From Modestobacter versicolor (GTDB taxonomy: Bacteria; Actinomycetota; Actinomycetes; Mycobacteriales; Geodermatophilaceae), in the NCBI RefSeq assembly GCF_014195485.1, contig NZ_JACIBU010000001.1, positions 2,728,001 to 2,792,000 on the forward strand: a stretch of DNA of 64,000 nucleotides, written 5' to 3'. The position numbers and the translations under genes are program-made. Below are positions 33,217 to 40,793 of the stretch, one piece after another; the stretch's first letter is position 1; the number at the start of each line of letters is the position of its first letter. Under the pieces are notes generated by a model that saw only the letters and a list, made by a program, of their open reading frames with translations, did not search any database and was not told the DNA's origin.

Positions 33217-34016
33217 GGCGTCGTGGGCGGGAGCGCGTCCAGCCGGGCGTTGACCGCATCGGCGATCGCCGCGTGCCCGGTCGGGTCCGGGTGGATGCCG
33301 TCGTCGATGACCCACTCCGGGTGCTCCTGCAGCGGCTGGCCGACGTCCAGGTAGCTGCCGCCGGCCCCGGTGACACCGACCCGGACCGCCTCAGCGACGA
33401 GGGCGAGCTCGTCCGGGGGCGCTCCGTCGGACCACAGCGGTGAGATCGCGATGATCCGGGCAGCGGGCAGCTGCTCGCGGAGCGTGCGGAAGAACGCCGC
33501 CACGCCGTCCGCGTAGTCGGCGTCGTCGGCCACGTCGACCTCGTTCCGCCCGCCGGAGACCACGACCACGTCAGGGGCCACGGCCACGGCGTCGTCGATC
33601 ATCTCGGTGTAGGTGGGGCAGCGGTCGAGCGAGCAGGCCGCCTGGGCGACGTCCCCCTCGAGGGCGGTGACGTACCCGGTGCCGCCGCGGCCGAGGTTCG
33701 CCTCCCGCCAGCCCTCGTGCGCGGCCACCCGGGCGGTGAAGGACTGCTCGGGGGCCTCCGTCCCGGCGCCGACCGTGTACGAGTCGCCGATGAAGGCAGC
33801 GACCGCCGGCGCGGCTCCGGCCTCCTCGGACGGGCTGGGCGCAGCGGCCGCCGCCAGCCGGGCGCGCTCGGCCTCCGGCAGCGGGTCCTGCAGGCGGCCG
33901 GTGGCCATCGGGTAGAGGAAGGCGAGCAGCGCGACCCCCACGAGGATGACACCGAGGGCCCACCAGGGGGCTCCGCCCGGGCCGGACGTCCAGTCGCGCT
34001 TCCCCATCCGGGCCAT
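33213..34016 (-). CDS. Membrane-anchored SGNH/GDSL hydrolase
   Basis: 267 aa. One N-terminal membrane helix (WWALGVILVGVALLAFLYPM, residues ~18-37) is followed by a linker and an extracellular SGNH domain. Block I is FIGDSYTVGAG, block II glycine is in NLGRGGTGY, block III is SGGRNEVD (Asn kept), and block V is DDGIHPDPTGH with the Asp-His pair. It is probably an esterase or O-acetylhydrolase acting on a lipid or surface polysaccharide. ATG 34016 or 34007 may start translation. Confidence 0.87.
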   Translation of the reverse strand: MARMGKRDWTSGPGGAPWWALGVILVGVALLAFLYPMATGRLQDPLPEAERARLAAAAAPSPSEEAGAAPAVAAFIGDSYTVGAGTEAPEQSFTARVAAHEGWREANLGRGGTGYVTALEGDVAQAACSLDRCPTYTEMIDDAVAVAPDVVVVSGGRNEVDVADDADYADGVAAFFRTLREQLPAARIIAISPLWSDGAPPDELALVAEAVRVGVTGAGGSYLDVGQPLQEHPEWVIDDGIHPDPTGHAAIADAVNARLDALPPTTP

Positions 34017-34106
34017 GGCGCGGGACGCTACCGGCGGCTGGGCCCCAGATGGCGGGCTTCTCGCCTTCCATGACTCACCGCGCCCGGTCGACCACGGGGA
34101 GCCGCC

Positions 34107-34967
34107 TCAACCGGCCAGATGGCTCCGGGCCGAGGGGTGCGGCGGCAGCCGCCAGGCCGCACCCAGCCGCTCGTCCAGGACCGGGTCGAAGGCGTCCAGC
34201 CCGCCGCCGGGGTAGGGCGTGAGCTCGCTGAACCACACCTCGCCGTCGACGTCGTAGAGGTCGACCCGCACGAAGTCGAACGCGGCGCCGAGCGTCGCGG
34301 CCACCTCGAGCATCCGCGGCAGGGACGCCGGCGGCGGCGTGACCGGACCGGCCGGCACCGCCTCGACGACGTCGACCGGCGTCCAGTCCGGGGTGTACAG
34401 CCGGCGCCGGTGGTCGCCGAACCGGCCGGTGTCGACCTGCACCAGCTCGACCCGGCCGTCGAAGACCAGGAACTTGTGGTCGGCGGGCGGGTCGCCGGCG
34501 CCGAGGAACTCCTCGGCCAGCAGCAGCCGGCGGGCCTGGCTGTAGACCCACTCGCCGCGGGTGCGGAACAGCGGCTCGTCCAGCCAGCCGGCGGTGACCC
34601 GGCGCAGCTCGGCGGCGTCGGGCCGGCCGGTGCCGACGTGCACCCGCATCGAGCCGTGGTTGGGCTTGAGCACCCACCTCGCGGGCAGGTCGGGAGCGGC
34701 GGCGAACGCCCCGACGTCGGTGCCGCTCCACAGCACGGCCGGGACCCGCAGCGACGGGCACACCGCGGTGGCGTACGCCTTCATCGCCAGCTTGTCGCCG
34801 AGCTGGCCGACCAGCGGCCGGCGGTCGTGCACCACCCGCCAGTTCACCTTGTCGGTGAACGTGGTCCGGCCGGGCCAGCGGCCGTGCGCCGCGCGGAAGA
34901 GCACGGCGCGCTTGAGCCGGAGCGGCAGCCGGGTCACGACGCCGTCCGGGAGCGACACGGCAGGCAC
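34107..34967 (-). CDS. TupA-like ATP-grasp protein
   Basis: About 286 aa. WPGRTTFTDKVNWRVVHDRR, LGDKLAMKAYA, WVLKPNHGSMRVHVG and DHKFLVFDGRVELVQVDTGR fit the TupA-like ATP-grasp family, named for teichuronopeptide synthesis and often found in surface-polysaccharide loci. These enzymes are thought to ligate amino acids to glycans. Start candidates are GTG 34967, 34958 and 34937. It is divergent from a glycosyltransferase at 35028. Confidence 0.75.
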   Translation of the reverse strand: MPAVSLPDGVVTRLPLRLKRAVLFRAAHGRWPGRTTFTDKVNWRVVHDRRPLVGQLGDKLAMKAYATAVCPSLRVPAVLWSGTDVGAFAAAPDLPARWVLKPNHGSMRVHVGTGRPDAAELRRVTAGWLDEPLFRTRGEWVYSQARRLLLAEEFLGAGDPPADHKFLVFDGRVELVQVDTGRFGDHRRRLYTPDWTPVDVVEAVPAGPVTPPPASLPRMLEVAATLGAAFDFVRVDLYDVDGEVWFSELTPYPGGGLDAFDPVLDERLGAAWRLPPHPSARSHLAG

Positions 34968-35004
34968 CGGCCCAGTCTGCCGTGCACAACCGAACGGCGG
35001 ATCG

Positions 35005-35031
35005 TAGGGTGCTGCGGTGAGCCAGGCGTGA
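35005..35031 (+). promoter_or_regulatory. Leaderless promoter and 4-codon leader ORF before glycosyltransferase
   Basis: TAGGGT (35005-35010) is followed by 6 bases and GTG 35017, which opens a four-codon frame (M-S-Q-A). Its TGA overlaps the GTG start of the glycosyltransferase as GTGA. There is no ribosome site for the main gene. A leaderless mini-ORF that delivers ribosomes to the gene by coupling is the simplest reading. Confidence 0.45.
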
Positions 35032-36209
35032 CCCCCCAGCCCCTGCCCGCCCGCGTCGGCTTCCTCGCCAAGGACCCCTGGAACCCGGCCATCCGCCGGG
35101 AGCACATGATCGCCCGGGAGCTGGTCCGCCGCGGGTCCGAGGTCGACTTCGTGCAGGCGCCGGCCGACGTCCGCCGAGTGCGCACCGACCCGGCCAACTG
35201 GGGGCGGCACCTGCGTCGCGCCCGCTTCGAGCCCGTGGCGCCGGGGGTCCGCGTCACCGAGCGGTCCACCCTGCAACCCGGCTTGCGCAACGGGCTCGCC
35301 GAGCGCGCCGACGCGGGGCTGCTCCGGTCGTTCCTGCGCCGGTCGGGGTGGGACCCGGCGCTGTCGGTCTTCATGCTGCCCTGGGAGTGGCGCGCCGCCC
35401 GGGGGCTGGGCGGCCGGGTGGTCTTCGACTGCACCGACGACTGGGCACGGCTGCTCCCCCAGGCCCGCGGGCTCGGCGACCAGCTCCGCCGGATCGCCGA
35501 CGAGGCCGACGAGGTGGTCGTCGTCAACCAGGTGCTGGCCGACCTGTTCCCCGGCCGGACGCCGGTCGTCGTCCCCAACGGCGCCGACGAGACGCTGCTC
35601 ACCGCGCCGCAGACAGTCGAGCGGCGGGCCCGGCACGCGGTCTACGTCGGCAGCATCTCCGACCGGTTCGACGTCGACCTGGTCAGGGCCGTGCTGACCG
35701 CGCTGCCGGACTGGACGCTCACCGTGCACGGCCAGCTGGTGTTCCCGCTGCGGGCGCAGGCGGCGCGGGAGCGGTTCCTGGCGTTGGAGCAGGACCTCGG
35801 CGGGCGGTTCCGCCACGCGGGGCTGCTGCCGCGCGAACGGCTGGCGGACGTGCTGGACGCCGCCACGGTGGCGCTGGTCCCCGACGTCGCCAGCATCGCG
35901 CTGGGCCAGTCGTCGATGAAGACCTACGACTACTGCGCGCGCGGCGTGCCGGTGGTGGCGACCGCCGGGCACCTCGAGCACTCCAGCGACGCTCCCCCGC
36001 ACGCCACCGTCGTCCGGGGTGCGGCGGAGATGGCCGCGGCGATGGTCGCGGCCGCCGACGAGCCGGTGGGGCACGCCAAGGAGCGCATCGACTGGGCGGC
36101 GGAGCGGACCTGGGACCGGCGCACCGACGCCTGGCTGGACGCCGCGCTGGGCGATCGTCCGGTTCCCGTGACAGGAGTGGCTCCGTCGCGAAGTCGTCCG
36201 GTGCGCTGA
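35028..36209 (+). CDS. Glycosyltransferase, GT-B
   Basis: 393 aa. VGFLAKDPWNPAIRREHMIA begins the N-terminal Rossmann domain. The C-terminal donor domain has VYVGSISDRFDVDLVRAVL, LPRERLADVLDAATVALVP and the motif SMKTYDYCARGVPVVAT near residue 300. It resembles GT1/GT4 family proteins with WcaI-like order. Donor unknown. GTG 35028 is the only in-frame start near the promoter. Confidence 0.85.
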   Translation: MTPQPLPARVGFLAKDPWNPAIRREHMIARELVRRGSEVDFVQAPADVRRVRTDPANWGRHLRRARFEPVAPGVRVTERSTLQPGLRNGLAERADAGLLRSFLRRSGWDPALSVFMLPWEWRAARGLGGRVVFDCTDDWARLLPQARGLGDQLRRIADEADEVVVVNQVLADLFPGRTPVVVPNGADETLLTAPQTVERRARHAVYVGSISDRFDVDLVRAVLTALPDWTLTVHGQLVFPLRAQAARERFLALEQDLGGRFRHAGLLPRERLADVLDAATVALVPDVASIALGQSSMKTYDYCARGVPVVATAGHLEHSSDAPPHATVVRGAAEMAAAMVAAADEPVGHAKERIDWAAERTWDRRTDAWLDAALGDRPVPVTGVAPSRSRPVR

Positions 36210-36244
36210 CCGTGTGTCGACCGTCCACGCACGGAGAGTGGCCC

Positions 36245-36259
36245 TAGCGTTCCGGCATG
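36245..36259 (+). promoter_or_regulatory. Leaderless promoter (-10) of a 46-aa ORF
   Basis: TAGCGT at 36245-36250 followed by exactly 6 bases and ATG, the same hexamer and spacing as the promoter of the PAP2-DAGK gene at 27080. Confidence 0.45.
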
Positions 36260-36397
36260 ACGACGCGCAGCGCAGCCGCCACGGACTCCGCCGACCCCGC
36301 CATCGCCCTCGCCGACGCCCTGCAGTCCGGCTTCGCCGCCCAGCGCTCCGGCTGCCAGCGGGCCCGCACGACGACGGACCGCACCGTCCGCCGCTGA
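36257..36397 (+). CDS. Possible small protein (46 aa)
   Basis: Reads MTTRSAAATDSADPAIALAD, then a short amphipathic stretch (ALQSGFAAQRSGCQRA) and an Arg/Thr-rich basic end. No family is recognised. Support comes from the leaderless promoter exactly upstream; the ORF itself is too short to judge by composition. Confidence 0.35.
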   Translation: MTTRSAAATDSADPAIALADALQSGFAAQRSGCQRARTTTDRTVRR

Positions 36398-36462
36398 CCG
36401 GTTCGGCCGGGGGCCGACCCACCGCCTGGCTCGGGGGAGCTGCGACCAGCGAGACTGCAGCC

Positions 36463-37491
36463 ATGGCGCAGAACCGGATGCGGCTCACCCACGCCCAGCT
36501 CGCCGACCTGGCGCGGCACGCGTTCGGCCTGACGCCGGGCGCGCCCGACCTCCCGGCCGACACCGAGTTCGAGGACGCCGAGGGCGTCCTGGTCGCCGTG
36601 ACCTCCGGCGACGGGCTGTCCGTCCGGGAGATCCCCCGCTGGCGCTCGCCGGACAGCGTCCGCGCCGAGCTGGCCCGGCGCGGCTGGGCGCAGCCCGCCA
36701 CCTGGGTGGGGCAGCCCCCCGACGACGTCTCCGGCCTGCCCGACCGGTTGCTGGTGCTGCTGCCGGTGGCCGGCACCGCACCGGACTCCGTCGCCATCTC
36801 GCTGGGCGCCGCGGTCTGGGCCGACCGGGCGGTGGGCCGCGAGCTGGTCATCGTCCCGGTGCCGGTCACCGCCGGCGACCCCGAGCTGCCCTGGCTGGAG
36901 CTGGCCGCCGCGTACGGGGCCGGTCCGGTCGCCAGCCACGTCGACCCCCGGCCGCCGACCACCGGCGGGCGCGCGGTGATGTTCACCGGGCTGTCCGGCG
37001 CCGGGAAGTCCACCATCGCCAGCCGGCTGGTCGAGCTGCTGCTCGAGGGCGGGCACACCGTGACGCTGCTGGACGGCGACGAGGTGCGCACCCACCTGTC
37101 GGCCGGGCTGGGGTTCTCCAAGGCCGACCGGGACACCAACGTGCGGCGGATCGGCTGGGTCGCGGCCCAGATCGCCAAGCACGGCGGGCTGGCCGTCTGC
37201 GCACCGATCGCGCCCTACGCCGCGACCCGCGCCGACGCCCGGCGGCTGGTCGAGGAGCAGGCCGGCCCGGGGTCGTTCGTGCTGGTGCACGTGGCCACCC
37301 CGCTGGAGGAGTGCGAGGCCCGCGACCGGAAGGGCCTCTACGCGCGGGCCCGCCGCGGCGAGATCGCCGAGTTCACCGGGATCAGCGACCCGTACGAGGA
37401 GCCCACGGACGCGGAGCTGACCATCGACACCCGCTCGTCCAGCGTCGACGAGAGCGCCCGGCTGGTGCTGGCGCACCTCGCGGGCGGCTGA
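36463..37491 (+). CDS. cysC: Adenylylsulfate (APS) kinase with N-terminal extra domain
   Basis: 342 aa. The C-terminal ~175 residues are a complete APS kinase: P-loop FTGLSGAGKST near residue 175, LDGDEVRTHL, GFSKADRDTNVRRIG, the lid KGLYARARRGEIAEFTGI and DPYEEP. It makes PAPS from APS and ATP. The first ~160 residues form a separate alpha/beta region containing VLVAVTSGDGLSVREI that loosely recalls an ATP-sulfurylase-type N-domain; this resemblance is not certain. ATG 36463. CysQ, which degrades PAP, lies 1 kb away, and Ugd beyond it. Confidence 0.87.
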   Translation: MAQNRMRLTHAQLADLARHAFGLTPGAPDLPADTEFEDAEGVLVAVTSGDGLSVREIPRWRSPDSVRAELARRGWAQPATWVGQPPDDVSGLPDRLLVLLPVAGTAPDSVAISLGAAVWADRAVGRELVIVPVPVTAGDPELPWLELAAAYGAGPVASHVDPRPPTTGGRAVMFTGLSGAGKSTIASRLVELLLEGGHTVTLLDGDEVRTHLSAGLGFSKADRDTNVRRIGWVAAQIAKHGGLAVCAPIAPYAATRADARRLVEEQAGPGSFVLVHVATPLEECEARDRKGLYARARRGEIAEFTGISDPYEEPTDAELTIDTRSSSVDESARLVLAHLAGG

Positions 37492-37504
37492 GCGCCCGCG
37501 CGGG

Positions 37505-38368
37505 TCAGCGGAACAGGTCGGTGATGCCGGCGGCGCGGTGCGGCCGGGCCGCGGGGGCGTCGATGGTCTCGGCGTCGGCCTGGCGGCGGAGCAGCCACTC
37601 GGCCGGGAGCACCAGCCGCGGGGCCACCCCGACCAGCACGGCGACGAGGACGGCGACCGCCCCGAACGCCTCGCCGGTCTCCTCGACGAAGGTCGCGGCC
37701 GAGGACCAGTACAGGCTGCCACCGGCCCGGCCGACCAGCGCCGAGACGCCGGACAGGCCGACCGAGGCGACGGCGTAGAGCCCGAGGGCGATGAGCACGC
37801 GGCGCCGGTCCCGGCGCTCGGTGCGGCTGAGCCACCACAGCGCGGCGAGCACGACCCCGACGACGGCGGCGCTGGCGGCCGCGGCGGCGAAGGGGTGGTA
37901 CCGCAGGCCGACGGCGGCGAGCGCGTCGGTGTGCACGGTGCCGCCGGCCTTGACCTGGCCGATGACCACGGCGACCAGGGCGACCGCGGTCCACCACGGC
38001 CGCCGCCCGGTGCCGCGGACGGCGCCCATCAGCGCGGTCAGCGCGGCGGCGAGGAACAGCGCGGCGATGAACATCCGCGGGATGCCGAGCGGGGCGTCCA
38101 TCGACCAGAGCGGGGCGTTGCGCTCGTTGCCCGAGGTGCGGACGACGAAGCCCACGGCCTCCAGCGTCACGCCGGTCAGCAGGAGGGCGACCGCCAGCGG
38201 CGGCACCGGGATGCGCCGGCGGCGCACGGCCGGGGTGACCGGCTCCGGGCCCCGGCCCAGCGAGCGGCGCTCGCGGGCGTCGGCCTCACGCAGCGCCAGG
38301 CCGAGCAGCGGCGCAGCCACCAGGGCCAGCCCCGTCCACCCGATCAGCGCCCAACCCCACCACGGCAT
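37505..38368 (-). CDS. Polytopic membrane protein, family not recognised (paralogue of 30460 gene)
   Basis: 287 aa with about eight helices. After an N-terminal helix and a basic loop (READARERRSLGRG) it aligns with the 30460 protein: MDAPLGIPRMFIAALFL, WWTAVALVAVVIGQVKAGG then H, LGLYAVASVGLSGVSALV, and FVEETGEAFGAV. The C-terminal ~35 residues are cytoplasmic. Conserved Lys, His and EExGEA residues inside or next to membrane helices suggest a functional site. ATG 38368. Confidence 0.72.
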   Translation of the reverse strand: MPWWGWALIGWTGLALVAAPLLGLALREADARERRSLGRGPEPVTPAVRRRRIPVPPLAVALLLTGVTLEAVGFVVRTSGNERNAPLWSMDAPLGIPRMFIAALFLAAALTALMGAVRGTGRRPWWTAVALVAVVIGQVKAGGTVHTDALAAVGLRYHPFAAAAASAAVVGVVLAALWWLSRTERRDRRRVLIALGLYAVASVGLSGVSALVGRAGGSLYWSSAATFVEETGEAFGAVAVLVAVLVGVAPRLVLPAEWLLRRQADAETIDAPAARPHRAAGITDLFR

Positions 38369-38468
38369 GCAGTTCCCATCGGTCGCCCGGGCCCGGACCT
38401 TGAGCCCACCCGGCCAGCAACAGTGCCACGGGGCCCGGCCGGTGCCGGGGAGCGGCCGGGCGAACGGG

Positions 38469-38488
38469 GACGGTTCGTCCCAACCGTC
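38469..38488 (-). terminator. Hairpin after cysQ
   Basis: GACGGTT and AACCGTC pair around six bases, 13 bases past the cysQ stop in the minus direction. Confidence 0.45.
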
Positions 38489-38500
38489 GCTCCCGCCCCG

Positions 38501-39244
38501 CTAGGCGAGCGCGCCGATCGCGTCGAGCAGCCGCCCGGCGAGCTCGGGCCGGCAGACCAGCAGGTCGGGCAGGTAGGGGCTGGGCTGGTTGTAGCGCAGC
38601 GGGGAGCCGTCGAGCCGGCTGGTGTGCAGCCCGGCCGCCCGGGCGACGGCGACCGGGGCGGCGGAGTCCCACTCGTACTGCCCGCCGCCGTGCACGTAGG
38701 CGTCGGTGACGCCGCGGACCACCGACATCGCCTTCACCCCGGCCGACCCCATCGGCAACAGCTCGGCGTCCAGCCGCTGCGCCAGCGCGGTGACCAGCTC
38801 CGGCGGGCGGCTGCGGCTCACCGCCAGCCGCATCGGGCCGTCGGACCGGGACGGCGCCGCGTCGACCCCTCCGGTGCCCAGCGTGGTGGCCTCGGCGGGC
38901 AGCGCCACCGCGCCGGCGACCAGCTCGCCGCGCTCCCACAGCGCGACGTGCACCGCCCAGTCGGCGCGGTCGAGCTCGGCGAACTCGCGCGTGCCGTCGA
39001 GCGGGTCGACGATCCAGACCCGGTCGGCGGTGAGCCGGACCCGGTCGTCGGCGCCCTCCTCGGACAGCACGGCGTCGTCCGGGCGCACCGCGGCGAGCCG
39101 GTCCACCAGGAACCGGTGCGCCTCGGCGTCCCCGGCGGCCTTGCGGGCCGCCGCGTCGGGAAACTCGCGGGCGCGCACGCGGAGCAGCAGGTCACCGGCC
39201 TCGGTGGCGAGGGCGGCGGCGGTCTCGTGGTCGGAGGGGGTCAC
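38501..39244 (-). CDS. cysQ: 3'(2'),5'-bisphosphate nucleotidase CysQ
   Basis: 247-aa inositol-monophosphatase-fold enzyme. The metal-binding motifs are LSEEGADD, DPLDGTREFAE and the C-terminal GGGQYEWDSAAPVAVARAAG. It converts PAP, the by-product of PAPS-dependent sulfation, to AMP and may act on PAPS or inositol phosphates. GTG 39244 has GGAAGAG about 6 bases upstream; longer upstream readings are Arg-rich antisense-like sequence. It lies 57 bases downstream of ugd in the same direction. Confidence 0.87.
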   Translation of the reverse strand: MTPSDHETAAALATEAGDLLLRVRAREFPDAAARKAAGDAEAHRFLVDRLAAVRPDDAVLSEEGADDRVRLTADRVWIVDPLDGTREFAELDRADWAVHVALWERGELVAGAVALPAEATTLGTGGVDAAPSRSDGPMRLAVSRSRPPELVTALAQRLDAELLPMGSAGVKAMSVVRGVTDAYVHGGGQYEWDSAAPVAVARAAGLHTSRLDGSPLRYNQPSPYLPDLLVCRPELAGRLLDAIGALA

Positions 39245-39300
39245 CGAGGCTCTTCCGTCGGGGGCGATGTCCCATCCAACCGCGTGGTCGGCGACCGGCG

Positions 39301-40620
39301 TCAGCCGGCGCGGCGCCCCAGCGCGCGGTACGACCAGCCGGCGGCGACCCAGGCGCTGCGGTCGAGGGCGTTGCGGCCGTCGAGCACCCGCTTCTGCTGC
39401 ACGATCTCGCCGAAGGCCACCGGGTCGAGCGACCGGTACTGCTGCCACTCGGTGAGCACCAGCACGGCGTCGGCGCGCTCGGCGGCCTCCTCCGCGGTCG
39501 CCGCGTAGTCCAGCTGCGGCCACAGCCGCCGGCTGTTCTCCACCGCGGCCGGGTCGGTGACCCGCACGACGGCGCCCTGCAGCTGCAGCTGGGCGGCGAC
39601 GTTGAGCGCCGGGGAGTCGCGGATGTCGTCGCTGTTGGGCTTGAACGCCGCCCCCAGGACGGCGACCCGCTTGCCGAGCAGCGAGCCGTCGCAGACCTCG
39701 CGGGCCAGCTCGACCATCCGGATCCGGCGCCGCATGTTGATGTTGTCGACCTCGCGCAGGAAGGTCAGCGCCTGGTCGGCGCCCAGCTCCCCGGCGCGGG
39801 CCATGAACGCGCGGATGTCCTTGGGCAGGCAGCCGCCGCCGAAGCCGAGGCCGGCGTTGAGGAACTTGCGGCCGATCCGGTCGTCGTGCCCGATGGCGTC
39901 GGCCAGCTGCTTGACGTCCGCGCCGGTGGCCTCGCAGAGCTCGGCCATCGCGTTGATGAAGGAGATCTTGGTGGCCAGGAACGAGTTGGCGGCGGTCTTG
40001 ACCATCTCGGCGGTGGCGTAGTCGGTGATGACCTGCGGGGTGCCCACCGCGACGATCGAGGCGTACACCTCGTCGAGCAGCGCCCGCGCCGTCGCGCCGT
40101 CCGGGCCGACCGGGAGGCCGTAGACCAGCCGGTCGGGGTGCAGGGTGTCCTCGACGGCGAAGCCCTCGCGGAGGAACTCGGGGTTCCAGGCCAGCATCGC
40201 GCCGGGGACCTTGCCGGTGACCAGCTCGGCCAGCCGGGCGGCGGTGCCCACCGGCACGGTCGACTTCCCGGCCACGAGGTCACCGGGCTTGAGGGCCTCG
40301 ATCAGCGACTCGACGGCCGCCTCGACGTAGCGCAGGTCGGCGGCGTACTCGCCGCGCTTCTGCGGCGTCCCGACGCAGACGAAGTGCACGACGGCCTCGC
40401 CGGCGTCGGCCATGTCGGTGCTGAAGCGCAGCCGGCCCGACGCGATGGACTTCCCCAGCAGGTCCTCGAACCCGGGCTCGTAGAATGGTGCCTTGCCGTT
40501 CTGCAGCGCCTCGACCTTGGGTGCGTCGACGTCGATGCCGACGACGTCGTGCCCGAGTTCCGCCATGGAGGCGGCGTGCACCGCTCCGAGGTAGCCGCAG
40601 CCGATGACCGAGATCTTCAT
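39301..40620 (-). CDS. ugd: UDP-glucose 6-dehydrogenase
   Basis: 439 aa. The NAD motif GCGYLGAVHAA opens the protein, with the VCVGTPQKRGEYAADL and NPEFLREGFAVEDTLHPDR stretches. The catalytic cysteine is in GFGGGCLPKD near residue 265. Oxidises UDP-glucose to UDP-glucuronate in two NAD-dependent steps. UDP-glucuronate could enter the exopolysaccharide directly or be decarboxylated by the enzyme at 8316. A CATAGT hexamer at 40680-40685 is a plausible minus-strand -10. Confidence 0.94.
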   Translation of the reverse strand: MKISVIGCGYLGAVHAASMAELGHDVVGIDVDAPKVEALQNGKAPFYEPGFEDLLGKSIASGRLRFSTDMADAGEAVVHFVCVGTPQKRGEYAADLRYVEAAVESLIEALKPGDLVAGKSTVPVGTAARLAELVTGKVPGAMLAWNPEFLREGFAVEDTLHPDRLVYGLPVGPDGATARALLDEVYASIVAVGTPQVITDYATAEMVKTAANSFLATKISFINAMAELCEATGADVKQLADAIGHDDRIGRKFLNAGLGFGGGCLPKDIRAFMARAGELGADQALTFLREVDNINMRRRIRMVELAREVCDGSLLGKRVAVLGAAFKPNSDDIRDSPALNVAAQLQLQGAVVRVTDPAAVENSRRLWPQLDYAATAEEAAERADAVLVLTEWQQYRSLDPVAFGEIVQQKRVLDGRNALDRSAWVAAGWSYRALGRRAG

Positions 40621-40679
40621 GGACGTCGTTCTCTCCCTGGGTCGGGCAGGTGGGGGCGAACGGCACCGTTCCCGGCCAA

Positions 40680-40685
40680 ACTATG
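40680..40685 (-). promoter_or_regulatory. Candidate -10 of ugd promoter
   Basis: CATAGT on the minus strand lies in an AT-richer island (AAACTATG on the plus strand), 60 bases before the ugd start. No good -35 was found. Confidence 0.35.
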
Positions 40686-40793
40686 GGAGGCCGGGAGACG
40701 GGCGCCAGACCGGGCACGCGACGGTCGTGTGAACAGTGTGGCCACCGGTGCGCAGCTCGCGCGCCGGGCGGCCGGGCTCGCGTGCACCGCCGG

